Shown: positions 19,051 to 28,871, numbered from the stretch's first letter. The stretch is DNA of 35,787 nt from Sphingomonadales bacterium BRH_c3 (GCA_001515985.1 LOET01000076.1:1-35787); one strand, 5' to 3'. Notes: generated from the letters alone by a model not told the origin. Numbers and translations: made by a program.

Positions 19051-20091
19051 CTATCGCCGCGCGGCGAAACGGGCAATATCGGTCAGCCCCTGGGCCAGCA
19101 GCAATTCCGCCGCCTGGCTGTTGCCCAGCAACTGTCGATGCATCTGCATGAGCCGCGGGCCGAGCCGTTCGAGCTTGCGCCTGTGCCAGCATTGCAGCTG
19201 GTCGCGAATATCGCGCTCGTCACGAAAGAAGATGCCAAGCCGGGCCTTGGCTCCTCGATCGAGCCCGTCGAGCGAACCGCGCGGGCCGAGCTGTGCGGCG
19301 ATCTGCGCCAGTTGTGCAGCCCGGCGTTCAACCGCCAGCAACACACCGACCGGGTTCAGTCCGTGTTCGCGCATGCGCCTGAGTTCGCGGTCAAGCCGCC
19401 CAGTGTCCCCCTTGAGCACGGCATTGACCAGCGGCATGAAGCCGTCTTCCTCGGTCGCAGCTCCCACCGCGTCGAGATCTTCAATGGTCAGCTGACGCGG
19501 TGATTGCGGCGAAGCATCGCAATAAGTCGCCAGCTTGGTGATTTCAGACTGTGCCAGCCGCACGTCCAGCCCGGCGGCCCGCGCAATCCGCTCTGCCAGG
19601 TCTCCGCCCAGCCTGAGCCCCGCCGCATCCGCCATCTGCCGCACCGAGGCAGAAACCGATTGCAGATCGGGCGGCCAGAACATCGCCACCAGCGCGTCCT
19701 TGCGTTTCTCCAGCAACTTGGCGGTGCGCGATTTGTCGGTTGCCGATGTCGCCACCACCAGCACCGGCGCCGCTTCACCGGCGCCACCTTCGCTGGTCTC
19801 GATCAACACCTGCAGCGCATCGTGCGCTTCATCGCCATTGGCCCGCACAAAAATATGGCGCTTGTCACCAAACAGCGAGCCCGAGCGCGCCTCATCACCC
19901 AGCAGCGCCGGGTCCTTGCGCAAATCGGCGCCTGAAATCTCCACTCGTTCGCTGGGCTGCGGCAGCAGCTGCAGGATGCTTTGCGCCGCTGCAGAGGCGC
20001 CCGCTTCGTCAGGTCCGCAGAAGAAGAAGATGCCGCATTGTTCAGCAGCGCGGCGCGCGGTGGAGGCAAAGTCGCGCTGGGTGGCCTTCAT
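19051..20091 (-). CDS. holA: DNA polymerase III subunit delta
   Basis: The 346-residue protein matches the HolA family, the clamp-loader subunit that opens the beta sliding clamp. The N-terminal ATPase-like domain contains IFFFCGPDEAGASAAAQSIL and AKLLEKRKDALVAMFWPP. The C-terminal collar part includes NPVGVLLAVERRAAQLAQIA. As is usual for delta, no functional Walker A is seen. Its ATG overlaps the lptE stop by four bases (ATGA), so it is translated as part of leuS-lptE-holA, an order also found in E. coli. It converges with lptA, with only 6 bp between the stops. Confidence 0.93.
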   Translation of the reverse strand: MKATQRDFASTARRAAEQCGIFFFCGPDEAGASAAAQSILQLLPQPSERVEISGADLRKDPALLGDEARSGSLFGDKRHIFVRANGDEAHDALQVLIETSEGGAGEAAPVLVVATSATDKSRTAKLLEKRKDALVAMFWPPDLQSVSASVRQMADAAGLRLGGDLAERIARAAGLDVRLAQSEITKLATYCDASPQSPRQLTIEDLDAVGAATEEDGFMPLVNAVLKGDTGRLDRELRRMREHGLNPVGVLLAVERRAAQLAQIAAQLGPRGSLDGLDRGAKARLGIFFRDERDIRDQLQCWHRRKLERLGPRLMQMHRQLLGNSQAAELLLAQGLTDIARFAARR

Positions 20092-20591
20092 TGCGCCTGG
20101 CCGGCCTGGCGCAAGGTCAATGCCACTTGCCGCACCATCCGTTCAGCCACATCGCGGGCGAGATTTTCCAGCGCAGTCTGTTCGGCCGCGATGGTGGCGT
20201 ATTCGCTGGACACAACGTCAATCCCGGCATCCGATCCAGCGCTGGCATCCAGCAGGATTGCGCCGCTGGTGATGTCAACCAGCTGATAGCGGGCGCGCAG
20301 GATGCGGCGTTCGCGGCTGATCGTGTCATCGTTGAGCACGCCCAGCGCTTCGAGCGAATCGTCGAGCCGGACATCGAGGCGATAGCGCGGCGCAGTGCCT
20401 GGCCCGGTTACGTGCAGCCGATCATTGAGGGCATTGCGCACCAGCCAGCCATCGCGGCCCGGAATCGGGGCAACCTCAACCGCTGCCAGCCCCTCAGCCA
20501 CCGCTGCGCCGCCGTTGCCCGCATACATCGGCTGAAGCCCGCAAGCGGAAAGCGCCATCAGGGCAAGGCTGGCAAACAGGGCACGCATCAT
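20088..20591 (-). CDS. lptE: LPS-assembly lipoprotein LptE
   Basis: The 167-residue protein begins with a lipoprotein signal, [17 protein letters not shown], with lipobox LSAC and Cys17 as the lipidation site. The rest fits the LptE fold: GLQPMYAG near the start and a conserved helix [19 protein letters not shown] near the end. LptE plugs the LptD barrel in the outer membrane. Position between leuS and holA is the conserved location of lptE. It overlaps both neighbours by ATGA. Either of two adjacent ATGs (20591 or 20588) could be used. Confidence 0.92.
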   Translation of the reverse strand: MMRALFASLALMALSACGLQPMYAGNGGAAVAEGLAAVEVAPIPGRDGWLVRNALNDRLHVTGPGTAPRYRLDVRLDDSLEALGVLNDDTISRERRILRARYQLVDITSGAILLDASAGSDAGIDVVSSEYATIAAEQTALENLARDVAERMVRQVALTLRQAGQAQ

Positions 20592-23128
20592 GTCACAATA
20601 TTGACCAGCCGGTCAGGGACCACAATGATCTTCTTTGGTGAAGCCCCGGACAAAATGGCCTGAACCTTGGTATTGGCAACAGCGATCGCCTCAAGTTCAG
20701 CTCGATCGGTGCCCTTTGCGACAACTTCCGTGTCGCGCAGCTTCCCGTTAACTTGCACCGCGATGGTGACTTCATCCTCCACCAGCAGCGCCGGATCATA
20801 CTCGGGCCAGTTTGCCTCGGCGATCAGGCCGCCGGAATTCTTGGCAAACCCGGCGCGCTCCCATGCCTCTTCCGCCAGGTGCGGCATCATCGGCGAGGAA
20901 AGCAGCATCAACCCGGCAATCGCTTCGCTGCGCGCGGCGGAAGGCTGGGCTTTCTCCGCAGCCGTCGTCAGCTCGTATATCCGCGCGACAGCCTTGTTGA
21001 AATTGAGCGCTTCGACGTCTTCGGCGACGGCGGCAATGGTCTGGTGCAGCTTGCGCGACAATGCCTTGTCGTACTGGGCGTCCTCGCTTTGCGCAGCGGG
21101 GTCATATTGCCCGAACAGCCGCCACAGCCGCTGCACGAATCGCCCGCAGCCTTCGATCCCGGCTTCCGACCATGGCAGATCGCGTTCGGGCGGGCTGTCG
21201 GAAAGCATGAACCAGCGCGCCGCGTCGGCGCCATAGGTGTCGATGATATTGTCGGGGTCGACGGTGTTCTTCTTCGACTTCGACATCTTGATGACGCGGC
21301 CGATCTCGACCGGCTGGCCATCGTCCCTCAGCACCGCGCCATTGCCGCTGCGATCGACCTCAGCCGGCAGGAAATAGGTGGTGCGGCCATCGGTCCGCCG
21401 CGAATAGGTCTCGTGCGTGACCATGCCTTGCGTGAACAGGCTGCCAAAGGGTTCGGCAAAATCGAGCTGGCCGATATGCTGCAGGGCGCGGGTCCAGAAG
21501 CGGGCATAGAGCAGGTGCAGGATCGCGTGCTCGATCCCGCCGATATATTGCTCGACCGGCAGCCATTTGGCGACCTCCTCGCGGTCGAAAGGCTTGTCCG
21601 CCGGCTGGCTGGCGAAGCGCAGGAAATACCAGCTCGAATCGACGAAAGTATCGAGCGTATCGGTCTCCCGCTCGGCAGCGCCGCCGCATTTCGGGCAGGT
21701 CGTATGCTTCCACGTCGGGTGGCGCAGCAGCGGATTGCCCGGCGTCTTGAAATCGACATCATCGGGCAGCGTGATCGGCAGGCTGTCCTTGGGTGCAGGC
21801 ACCACGCCGCAGCCATCGCAATGGATGAACGGGATCGGCGTTCCCCAATAGCGCTGGCGCGAAACGCCCCAATCGCGCAGGCGCCACACCGTTGTCCCCC
21901 GGCCCCAGCCTTCGCTTTCAGCGCGTGCGTTCACCGCAGCCTTGGCCGCTTCAACACTCATCCCGTCAAGGAAGCCTGAATTGACGCACACTCCGTCGCC
22001 AGTGTCAGCCTCGCTCAGCGGTTCGCCCGCAGCCTCGGGCGAGGCGGCGATTACGCGCACGATCGGCAGGCCATACTTGGTCGCGAATTCGAAATCGCGC
22101 TGGTCGTGCCCCGGCACGCCCATCACCGCGCCGGTCCCGTAATCCATCAGCACGAAATTGGCGATGAACACCGGCAAATGCTTCCCGGTAAAGGGGTGTT
22201 TAGCGCCGATGCCGGTATCGAAACCGAGCTTCTCGGCGGTTTCCAGCTCAGCAGCAGTGGTGCCGCCGCGCTTGCATTGTTCGATGAACTTCGCCGCGTC
22301 GCAGTTGTTCATCGCGGCCGACTGCGCCAGAGGATGATCGGCGGCGACCGCAACGAAGCTTGCGCCGAAGATCGTGTCCGGCCTGGTCGAATAGACCGGC
22401 AGGCTTTCGCCATTCGAAAGCTCGAAGCTGAATTCGAGGCCGCTCGATTTACCGATCCAGTTTTCCTGCATCAGCTTGACCTTGTCAGGCCAGTTTTCGA
22501 GCGCACCGAGCCCGTCGAGCAGATCTTCGGCGAAATCGGTGATCTTGAGAAACCACTGGCTGAGCTTGCGCTTCTCGACCTCGGCTCCCGAGCGCCAGCC
22601 CTTGCCGTCAATCACCTGCTCGTTGGCAAGCACGGTCATGTCAACCGGATCCCAGTTGACGGTCGATTCCTTGCGATAAACCAGCCCCGCCTCGTACAGA
22701 TCGAGGAACAGCGCCTGTTCGTGGCCGTAATATTCGGGATCGCAGGTGGCGAATTCACGGCTCCAGTCGAGCGCGAAGCCGATCCGCTTCAGCTGCGCTT
22801 TCATGTTGGCGATATTCTCGCGCGTCCAGCCGCCCGGATGCACGCCCTTTTCCATCGCGGCATTTTCCGCTGGCATGCCGAAGGCATCCCAGCCCATCGG
22901 ATGAAGGACCTCGTACCCGCGCATTTTCTTGTAGCGCGCCAGCACGTCACCCATGGTGTAGTTGCGCACATGGCCCATGTGGATCCGGCCCGAAGGATAG
23001 GGAAACATCTCGAGCACATAGCTTTTCGGCCTGGGCGAATTGCTGTCGGCGTGGAACGTGCCTGCCTCCTCCCAGGCTCGCTGCCAGCGGGCATCGGCTT
23101 GCGATGGATCGAAACGGGTATCGGTCAT
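20588..23128 (-). CDS. leuS: Leucyl-tRNA synthetase
   Basis: This 846-residue class I synthetase charges tRNA-Leu. The HIGH-type motif is [16 protein letters not shown] near residue 45 and the KMSKS motif is [10 protein letters not shown]. The large inserted editing domain is visible in the middle ([20 protein letters not shown]). A zinc-like cysteine set is present in [11 protein letters not shown] and [10 protein letters not shown]. The start is ATG 23128 ([16 protein letters not shown]), the normal family start; the ORF-track start at 23473 adds 115 residues that do not fit and that overlap the DUF3576 gene. It overlaps lptE by ATGA at its 3' end. Confidence 0.98.
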   Translation of the reverse strand: MTDTRFDPSQADARWQRAWEEAGTFHADSNSPRPKSYVLEMFPYPSGRIHMGHVRNYTMGDVLARYKKMRGYEVLHPMGWDAFGMPAENAAMEKGVHPGGWTRENIANMKAQLKRIGFALDWSREFATCDPEYYGHEQALFLDLYEAGLVYRKESTVNWDPVDMTVLANEQVIDGKGWRSGAEVEKRKLSQWFLKITDFAEDLLDGLGALENWPDKVKLMQENWIGKSSGLEFSFELSNGESLPVYSTRPDTIFGASFVAVAADHPLAQSAAMNNCDAAKFIEQCKRGGTTAAELETAEKLGFDTGIGAKHPFTGKHLPVFIANFVLMDYGTGAVMGVPGHDQRDFEFATKYGLPIVRVIAASPEAAGEPLSEADTGDGVCVNSGFLDGMSVEAAKAAVNARAESEGWGRGTTVWRLRDWGVSRQRYWGTPIPFIHCDGCGVVPAPKDSLPITLPDDVDFKTPGNPLLRHPTWKHTTCPKCGGAAERETDTLDTFVDSSWYFLRFASQPADKPFDREEVAKWLPVEQYIGGIEHAILHLLYARFWTRALQHIGQLDFAEPFGSLFTQGMVTHETYSRRTDGRTTYFLPAEVDRSGNGAVLRDDGQPVEIGRVIKMSKSKKNTVDPDNIIDTYGADAARWFMLSDSPPERDLPWSEAGIEGCGRFVQRLWRLFGQYDPAAQSEDAQYDKALSRKLHQTIAAVAEDVEALNFNKAVARIYELTTAAEKAQPSAARSEAIAGLMLLSSPMMPHLAEEAWERAGFAKNSGGLIAEANWPEYDPALLVEDEVTIAVQVNGKLRDTEVVAKGTDRAELEAIAVANTKVQAILSGASPKKIIVVPDRLVNIVT

Positions 23129-23250
23129 GGCCAACCTGTTAGGGATTTCGGGCGCGATTGGAAGCGCGTTCGCATCAAGAACTGGCCTTTCATCGCCGGT
23201 TTGGCGGATGACAGGCTGGCCCGCAAAGTTCGCAGGCGCTGACGGGCAAA

Positions 23251-23703
23251 TCAGGAAGCGAGCGTCTGCCGGCGCAGTTCGCGGGCCTTGGTAAGGATGA
23301 TGTCCTCCAGCTTCTGCACAGTGGCCGCCTGCACCGGGGCATCGACCCAGCCACCACCCTGCGCCACCTGGCGGCTGGCAGCCACGCGCAGCGCATCGGC
23401 GCGAAGATCGGTGTCGAGGATCGTCACCGTCACCTTGACCCGCTCGTTCGGGTTGGTGGGATTCGCATACCAATCAGTCACAATCACTCCGCCTGCGCTG
23501 TCTGCCTGCAGTAACGGAGCAAAGCTGACAGTCTCCAGCGCAGCGCGCCAGAGATAGGAGTTCACCCCTATGGTGTTGACCTGCGCCGCAGCAAGGTCAG
23601 CCTCAGGCCGCTCACGCCCACCGCAGGCAGCAAGTGTCGCCAGCACCGCGCTGGCGAGCGCGAATTGGGCAGTGCGGCGGATGGCAGGCTGGATCAGGCT
23701 CAT
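23251..23703 (-). CDS. DUF3576 family lipoprotein
   Basis: The 150-residue protein has a lipoprotein signal with lipobox LAAC (Cys27) and then a domain typical of DUF3576: [20 protein letters not shown] and [21 protein letters not shown]. Family function is unknown; it is conserved in alphaproteobacteria, commonly directly before leuS as here. The lptE/leuS linkage hints at an envelope role, but this is context only. The ORF-track start at 23994 is too long; ATG 23703 gives the lipoprotein N-terminus. It lies 122 bp upstream of leuS and could share its transcript. Confidence 0.9.
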   Translation of the reverse strand: MSLIQPAIRRTAQFALASAVLATLAACGGRERPEADLAAAQVNTIGVNSYLWRAALETVSFAPLLQADSAGGVIVTDWYANPTNPNERVKVTVTILDTDLRADALRVAASRQVAQGGGWVDAPVQAATVQKLEDIILTKARELRRQTLAS

Positions 23704-23903
23704 TGGTGAAAGGTCCTCAAGCGGAATTGTCGTTTTCGGCTCTATAGCTGTCCGTGCGCGTGCGACAAGGCGGGAAACAATCGCAGGCAGCTGGCCATGC
23801 CCGCTTTTGTGCACTGAAGGCGGCTTTATCCTTCCTGAACGCAGGCAACGAGGCGGTTGCCTTGGCGCGATTCCCAACGGCCGCCTTATGCGCGTGGAGC
23901 CAT

Positions 23904-23927
23904 CTTGTGTGCCAATTGCAACACAAG
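23904..23927. repeat. Inverted repeat CTTGTGT-N10-ACACAAG
   Basis: Perfect 7-bp arms surround a 10-bp centre, GCCAATTGCA. It lies 201 bp upstream of the DUF3576 start on one side and 220 bp before the secreted-protein gene on the other. It could be a dimeric regulator site or a hairpin; neither is proven. Confidence 0.4.
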
Positions 23928-24101
23928 GCTGCCCTAACGTCACGCAACGGATCGCGGGCATTGCCTGGCAAGTCCAAAGGGTCCTATTGTCCACAACTGT
24001 GATAGTGAGTCGCGGCTTTTGCGAAATGCGCAGTCATCTGCGGTTCAGCATGGTTGAGTTTAAGTAAACCAGAGCCTTTAGAGGTTCGATCAGGTTTAAC
24101 C

Positions 24102-24117
24102 CGCCAAGGTCTTGGCG
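24102..24117 (+). promoter_or_regulatory. Hairpin in the probable 5' leader of the secreted-protein gene
   Basis: CGCCAAGGTCTTGGCG is a perfect 16-bp palindrome 29 bp before ATG 24147. Flanking TTAACCC and GGGTTTAA can extend pairing around the AAGAAGG ribosome-binding region with one bulge. A translational switch or an operator are both possible. Confidence 0.35.
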
Positions 24118-24146
24118 AACGGGAAGAAGGGTTTAAGGTCACGGTC

Positions 24147-24899
24147 ATGGCAACAGTTCACCCAGCAAGATCGGCGCGCAAGCTGCCCTTGCTGCTGGCA
24201 GCTGCTGGCCTGGCTTTTGGCGTTCCTTCGGCGGGCCTGGCGGTTGCCGCCCTTTCCGATGGGGCTGGCGACGGCGCATCTTCGCCATTTGCGGTATTCA
24301 CCCCGGCGTCGGTTGATCCGCAGCTGGCACAGCGAATGGCGCGGCGGGCTGACAATTCGGCGCTGCGCTTCACACCAAGCGGCAGCGCGATCAAGCGGGA
24401 CCGCACAGTAACGGTGGCAGTGCGGGTTGATCAGGATACTGCGCGGGCGATTTCCGTGCGCAATGTGCTCAATGTTGCACCGGGCGGCGGCGAAGGCCTC
24501 ACGGCTCTGGCAGCAACGCGTTTCAACCTTGGTACGGCACGCGGCTATCAAAGCTTCAAACGCCCCGAACCTCAGCTTGGCCTGTCGGGCAGCATGCGTG
24601 ATATAGCAATGCCCGATCTGGCAAGTTTCGAACCATCGCGCTCAAGCGCGCCGGAAAAGCCAAACCGCTTCCAGCCGCGCATCATACTGCAAGACGAAGA
24701 GGTCGCGGGTCGTTCGCCGAATACCTATGACTCGCTCGGCGCGCAGACCTTCGATCTTGGCGGCGCCTATCGTATCACCCGCAATCTTGATGTGACTGCG
24801 GGCGTGCGGCTGTCGCAGGAGCGCGACCGGCTGAGGCCGGTGACCGATTCGGAGCAAGACAGCCAGGCAGTGTATGTGGGCACGCAATTCCGCTTCTGA
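24147..24899 (+). CDS. Secreted protein of unknown function with C-terminal beta strands ending in Phe
   Basis: I do not recognise this 250-residue protein. From ATG 24147 it has a long signal peptide (RSARKLPLLLAAAGLAFG through about residue 36) and a middle part rich in Arg and Ser. The last 60 residues alternate like beta strands (AQTFDLGGAYRITRNLDVTAGV) and finish with YVGTQFRF. A terminal aromatic residue and amphipathic strands suggest outer-membrane insertion, but only about four strands are visible, too few for a full barrel in one chain. The ORF-track start at 24054 lies before the signal peptide and adds a non-hydrophobic leader, so I reject it. A strong terminator follows 39 bp after the stop, making this a single-gene unit. 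Confidence 0.75.
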   Translation: MATVHPARSARKLPLLLAAAGLAFGVPSAGLAVAALSDGAGDGASSPFAVFTPASVDPQLAQRMARRADNSALRFTPSGSAIKRDRTVTVAVRVDQDTARAISVRNVLNVAPGGGEGLTALAATRFNLGTARGYQSFKRPEPQLGLSGSMRDIAMPDLASFEPSRSSAPEKPNRFQPRIILQDEEVAGRSPNTYDSLGAQTFDLGGAYRITRNLDVTAGVRLSQERDRLRPVTDSEQDSQAVYVGTQFRF

Positions 24900-24938
24900 T
24901 CGCGCGGCGACGCTTTCACATCGTGAATTCGTATGATC

Positions 24939-24963
24939 AAACCCCGCTTAGGCGGGGTTTTTC
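24939..24963 (+). terminator. Strong rho-independent terminator
   Basis: AAACCCCGC-TTAG-GCGGGGTTT forms a perfect 9-bp stem with a TTAG loop, followed by more T (TTTTTC in all). It ends the secreted-protein transcript and insulates phaB downstream. Confidence 0.92.
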
Positions 24964-25024
24964 ATTTCCCTGACGTAACGGCATCGCTAGTTCTAACCAG
25001 ATACTGCGGAACGGAGAATCGGAT

Positions 25025-25747
25025 ATGGCGCGCGTTGCAATTGTTACTGGCGGAACTCGCGGAATCGGTCGCGCGATTTGCGAGAGGCTTCACGCGGATG
25101 GCTTCACGGTCGTCGCGAACTATGCCGGCAATGATGCCGCAGCTGAACAGCTCAAGGCCGATACCGGTATCCGCTCATACAAATGGGACGTAGGGGACCA
25201 CGAAGCAGCACTGGCCGGTTGCAAGCGCGTTGAAGAAGAAGTTGGCCAGATCGATGTCGTGGTAAACAATGCCGGGATTACGCGCGACGGCGTGCTGCAC
25301 AAGATGTCATACGATGATTGGCACGAGGTGATGCGCATCAATCTGGGCGGCTGTTTCAATATGGCCAAGGCCTGCTTCCCCGGCATGCGCGAGCGCGGCT
25401 GGGGCCGGATCGTCAATATCGGCTCGATCAACGGACAGGCTGGCCAGTATGGTCAGGTCAATTATGCGGCGGCGAAAAGCGGCATCCACGGCTTTACCAA
25501 GGCCTTGGCACAGGAAGGCGCGAAGTTCGGCGTCACCGTCAACGCCATCGCGCCCGGCTATATCGATACCGACATGGTCGCCGCCGTCCCGCCGCCGGTG
25601 CTGGAAAAGATCGTCGCCAAGATCCCGGTGGGCCGGTTGGGCCATGCCCATGAAATCGCGCGCGGGGTCGCCTTCCTGTGCAGCGAGGATGCCGGCTTCG
25701 TAACCGGCTCGACCATGAGCATCAATGGCGGCCAGCACATGTATTGA
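25025..25747 (+). CDS. phaB: Acetoacetyl-CoA reductase
   Basis: This 240-residue short-chain dehydrogenase matches PhaB, which reduces acetoacetyl-CoA to (R)-3-hydroxybutyryl-CoA with NADPH for PHB synthesis. The cofactor loop is VTGGTRGIGRAIC, the NNAG motif is VVVNNAGITRD and the catalytic block is NIGSINGQAGQYGQVNYAAAKSG, with Ser, Tyr and Lys. The segment PGYIDTDMVAAVP and the end TGSTMSINGGQHMY are typical of PhaB, more so than of FabG. The start ATG 25025 has GGAG 8 nt upstream. No phaA or phaC is adjacent. It is a single gene between a terminator and the metal-resistance genes. Confidence 0.94.
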   Translation: MARVAIVTGGTRGIGRAICERLHADGFTVVANYAGNDAAAEQLKADTGIRSYKWDVGDHEAALAGCKRVEEEVGQIDVVVNNAGITRDGVLHKMSYDDWHEVMRINLGGCFNMAKACFPGMRERGWGRIVNIGSINGQAGQYGQVNYAAAKSGIHGFTKALAQEGAKFGVTVNAIAPGYIDTDMVAAVPPPVLEKIVAKIPVGRLGHAHEIARGVAFLCSEDAGFVTGSTMSINGGQHMY

Positions 25748-25808
25748 TGCGCTGGCGCCTGACTGAAGAAATTGGCGCCGGGCCACAATCCGCGCTATCT
25801 TGCCAAAC

Positions 25809-28091
25809 ATGCCAGATAGCGACCAACCTTCAGGCGTAAGCGAGGCCAGCCATGCTTGCCATGGGCGGGCACATGGCGATGCCCGTGACGGCCACAGCGA
25901 TCAACATGCATCCGCTGAAGGCGCCGAGGTAAGAGGGGGAAAATACGATCAGGTTCCGCCGGGTCATCAGGGCCCGGTCTACACCTGCCCGATGCATCCG
26001 CAGGTGCGCCAGCCAACTCCCGGGTCATGCCCGATCTGCGGCATGGGGCTGGAGCTCGAATCCGCAGCCATGGCCGAGCATGGGCGTAATCCCGAACTTG
26101 CCGACTTTACACGGCGCTTCTGGATCGGCGCTGTCCTTACTGTTCCGCTGCTGGTCCTCACCATGGGGCCCATGCTCGGGCTTGGCGGCGTCAGGGATAT
26201 TTTTGGAGAGCGCAACACGCTCTGGATCGAACTGGTGCTCGGCACGCCGGTCGTTCTGTGGTGCGGCTGGCCGTTCCTCGTGCGAGGATGGAATTCATTT
26301 CGCACGCTGAACCTCAACATGTTCTCGCTGATCGGCATGGGAGTGCTGGCCGCCTGGCTGTTCAGCATCGTCGCGGTCCTTGCGCCGGGCATATTTCCCG
26401 ACGGTTTCCGCGATGCAGAGGGCAATGTCAGCGTCTATTTCGAGGCGGCGGCGGTCATCGTCACGCTGGTGCTGCTGGGTCAGGTGATGGAGTTGCGGGC
26501 GCGTGAGGGAACCGGCAAGGCGATCCGCGCCTTGCTCGACCTGGCACCCAAGACGGCACGCATCGTCCGCGACGACGGCAGCGAGGAAGAAATTCCGCTT
26601 GAACAAGTCGGCGTAGGCGATCGCCTGCGCGTGCGACCGGGGGACAAGATACCGGTCGATGGTGTCGTTATCGACGGGCGTTCCTCGGTCGATGAAAGCA
26701 TGATCAGCGGGGAACCCTTGCCGGTCGAGAAAGTCGCCGGCGATCCTGTTACCGGGGCGACAATCAATGGGACCGGCAGTCTCATCATCAAAGCGACCCG
26801 TGTCGGCGCCGACACAATGCTCTCCCAGATCGTCGAAATGGTTGCCAATGCGCAGCGATCGCGCGCGCCGATCCAGAAATATGCCGACAAGGTTTCGGGC
26901 TGGTTCGTGCCGGTCGTGATCGCCGTCGCCGTGCTGGCATTCATCGGCTGGTCGATATGGGGTCCGGCGCCCGCGATGTCATACGCCCTGATCGCTGCCG
27001 TTGCTGTACTCATCATTGCCTGCCCCTGCGCGCTTGGCCTCGCCACGCCGATGTCGATCATGACCGCCACCGGGCGAGGAGCGCAGGCCGGTGTGCTGAT
27101 CAAGAATGCGGAGGCACTCGAACGTTTTGAAAAAGTCGACACGCTGATGGTCGACAAGACCGGGACGCTGACCGAGGGCAAGCCCCGGCTGGTGGCCGTG
27201 CTTCCCGAACCGGGTCATGATGAAGCGGAAGTGCTGCGTCTGGCTGCGACGCTGGAAAAAGGTTCCGAACATCCGCTTGCCGAGGCAATCGTCACGGGCG
27301 CGGAGGAACGCGGCGTGACGCTCGGCGAGGCCAGCGATTTCGAGGCTGTTACGGGCAAAGGCGTGAAGGGCGTCGTCGATGGCAAGAGTGTCGCGCTCGG
27401 AAATCTGAAGCTGGTAACCGACCTTGGCCTTGAAGCCGCCGAATTGACGGAGAAAGCCAATTCCCATCGCGACCAGGGCGAGACGGTGATGTTCGTCATG
27501 CTGGAGGGTGCCGTAGCAGGCCTCGTCAGCGTAGCCGACCCGGTGAAGGAAACGACGCCTGACGCCCTGAAGGCGCTTCATGCACTTGGCTTTCGCATCA
27601 TCATGGCGACGGGTGACAACGAACGCACCGCCAGAGCGGTGGCCGCCCGCCTCGGGATAGACGAAATCCGCGCCGACGTGCTGCCCGAAGACAAGGCGCG
27701 CATCATCCAGGAGCTTCAGAGGGAAGGTCGCAAGGTTGCCATGGCGGGCGACGGGGTGAATGATGCCCCCGCGCTCGCGCAGGCCGATGTCGGGATCGCC
27801 ATGGGCACCGGCGCTGATGTCGCCATCGAGAGCGCCGGCATCACACTGGTCAAAGGCAATCTCGATGGCATCGTCCGGGCACGCCGCCTCTCGAAGGCGA
27901 CCATGCGCAACATCCGCCAGAATCTGTTCTTCGCGCTGATCTACAATGCCGCAGGCGTGCCGGTGGCGGCCGGATTGCTCTATCCCTACTTCGGAATACT
28001 GATCAGTCCGATGTTCGCCGCCTTCGCCATGAGCGCATCGTCAATCTCGGTCGTGACCAATTCGCTGCGTCTGAGAAGCGCGAGAATCTGA
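25809..28091 (+). CDS. copA: Copper-type P1B ATPase (heavy-metal exporter)
   Basis: The 760-residue protein is a P-type ATPase. It has a His-rich start ([17 protein letters not shown]) and a heavy-metal-binding YHS-like segment, [15 protein letters not shown] with CPICGM, instead of the usual CxxC HMA domain. The actuator loop is [12 protein letters not shown], the ion-site motif [12 protein letters not shown], the phosphorylation site [11 protein letters not shown], the HP locus [10 protein letters not shown] and the hinge [10 protein letters not shown]. The last two helices contain YNAAGVP and MSASSISVV, the Cu+/Ag+ signature. It should expel cuprous or silver ions to the periplasm. ATG 25809 is my start; there is no good Shine-Dalgarno there, and the ORF-track start is a TTG three codons earlier. 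Downstream genes suggest an acquired metal-resistance segment. Confidence 0.93.
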   Translation: MPDSDQPSGVSEASHACHGRAHGDARDGHSDQHASAEGAEVRGGKYDQVPPGHQGPVYTCPMHPQVRQPTPGSCPICGMGLELESAAMAEHGRNPELADFTRRFWIGAVLTVPLLVLTMGPMLGLGGVRDIFGERNTLWIELVLGTPVVLWCGWPFLVRGWNSFRTLNLNMFSLIGMGVLAAWLFSIVAVLAPGIFPDGFRDAEGNVSVYFEAAAVIVTLVLLGQVMELRAREGTGKAIRALLDLAPKTARIVRDDGSEEEIPLEQVGVGDRLRVRPGDKIPVDGVVIDGRSSVDESMISGEPLPVEKVAGDPVTGATINGTGSLIIKATRVGADTMLSQIVEMVANAQRSRAPIQKYADKVSGWFVPVVIAVAVLAFIGWSIWGPAPAMSYALIAAVAVLIIACPCALGLATPMSIMTATGRGAQAGVLIKNAEALERFEKVDTLMVDKTGTLTEGKPRLVAVLPEPGHDEAEVLRLAATLEKGSEHPLAEAIVTGAEERGVTLGEASDFEAVTGKGVKGVVDGKSVALGNLKLVTDLGLEAAELTEKANSHRDQGETVMFVMLEGAVAGLVSVADPVKETTPDALKALHALGFRIIMATGDNERTARAVAARLGIDEIRADVLPEDKARIIQELQREGRKVAMAGDGVNDAPALAQADVGIAMGTGADVAIESAGITLVKGNLDGIVRARRLSKATMRNIRQNLFFALIYNAAGVPVAAGLLYPYFGILISPMFAAFAMSASSISVVTNSLRLRSARI

Positions 28092-28107
28092 CTGGCGAGT
28101 CGGCGGT

Positions 28108-28362
28108 ATGCGCCTTATCACCGCGCAGGTGACACAGCCGCCGCCATATCATCCGCCGGTCAAGCGCTCGGTCGAGATTGCCGGGCACAAGACCTCGATC
28201 AGCCTTGAGCCGCTGTTCTGGGACATGCTGCGCGCGGCGGCTGAAGCGGAAGGCCTGCCAATCAACGCACTCGTCGCACGAATCGATGAAGAGCGGATCA
28301 AGTCGGAAACACCGCCCGGCCTCGCCGGGGCGATCAGGGTGTGGTTGGTTTTCAATTCCTAG
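28108..28362 (+). CDS. Small ribbon-helix-helix domain protein
   Basis: The 84-residue protein contains VKRSVEIAGHKTSISLEPLF followed by WDMLRAAAEAEGLPINALVARID, a pattern I recognise from the RHH_4 ribbon-helix-helix family of small predicted DNA-binding proteins. The strand (SVEIAGHKTSISL), helix, turn and second helix are all there, ending in AGAIRVWLVFNS. It follows copA after 16 bp in the same direction and may be co-transcribed. A regulatory role on copA is possible but not shown. Its stop overlaps the convergent DUF305 stop through a shared CTAG. Confidence 0.8.
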   Translation: MRLITAQVTQPPPYHPPVKRSVEIAGHKTSISLEPLFWDMLRAAAEAEGLPINALVARIDEERIKSETPPGLAGAIRVWLVFNS

Positions 28363-28871
28363 CTGGCTGGGGCGGGCGGGCCCGGTGCGTCTCCGTTTGC
28401 CTGGATGTCGGCAATCAGCTTTTCCATTTCGTCAATTTCCCTGACCTGCGCATCAATGATTTCATTAGCGAGTGCACGCACGCGAGGGTCGGAAATTTCT
28501 GCCCGGCGGCTGGTCAATATGGCGATCGAGTGATGCGGGATCATCGCTTTCATCCAGCTGACATCACCGACTGTTTCCTGACTACGCACCAACCAGAGCG
28601 ATCCGCCGAACACCGCTACCGCGCTGCCCAGGATCAGTAGGTTCCACTGAAGCTGGTGGTACATCCGCCACATGAACAGAAGCATTATTACCGCCATCAC
28701 TGCCCCCATCAGCAGCGCCATCCACGCCCGTGTCTGGCTGAACCAGACATGGGAAATTTCGAAAGTGTTGAGATACATGATCGCATACATGACAACAGTC
28801 GATGTTGCGATCATCGCAAAGAAGCGCGGATAGCCCATCCCGGAATTATGGGTGCGTTTTGATTGGTCCAT
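28359..28871 (-). CDS. DUF305 family membrane protein
   Basis: The 170-residue protein has three membrane helices (around FFAMIATSTVVMYAIMYL, AWMALLMGAVMAVIMLLFMW and LLILGSAVAVFGGSLWLV). A short DUF305 domain follows, with the hallmark MIPHHSIAILTSRRAEI and a helix DAQVREIDEMEKLIADIQ. DUF305 proteins have a ferritin-like helical fold with a His pair and often sit in copper and other metal-resistance clusters; biochemical function is not settled. The copA neighbour agrees with that. The C-terminal tail is Gly/Pro-rich. It converges with the RHH gene, overlapping by four bases. Confidence 0.9.
   Translation of the reverse strand: MDQSKRTHNSGMGYPRFFAMIATSTVVMYAIMYLNTFEISHVWFSQTRAWMALLMGAVMAVIMLLFMWRMYHQLQWNLLILGSAVAVFGGSLWLVRSQETVGDVSWMKAMIPHHSIAILTSRRAEISDPRVRALANEIIDAQVREIDEMEKLIADIQANGDAPGPPAPAS

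Larger units (their letters stand above)
23704..24146. other. 443-bp divergent regulatory spacer without a gene
   Basis: No supportable gene lies here; ORF-track entries crossing it look like chance reading frames. It holds the promoters of the DUF3576/leuS unit and the secreted-protein gene. Two inverted repeats stand out and are listed separately: one at 23904-23927 and one at 24102-24117. I found no convincing -35/-10 pair. Confidence 0.5.

Noticed and set aside
20753-23242. Long plus-strand ORFs (408 and 378 aa) opposite leuS
   Set aside because: LeuS motifs on the minus strand are unambiguous; these frames show no family features.
25748-25808. CueR-type operator before copA
   Set aside because: I looked for an interrupted palindrome of the ACCTTCC/GGAAGG kind and found none.
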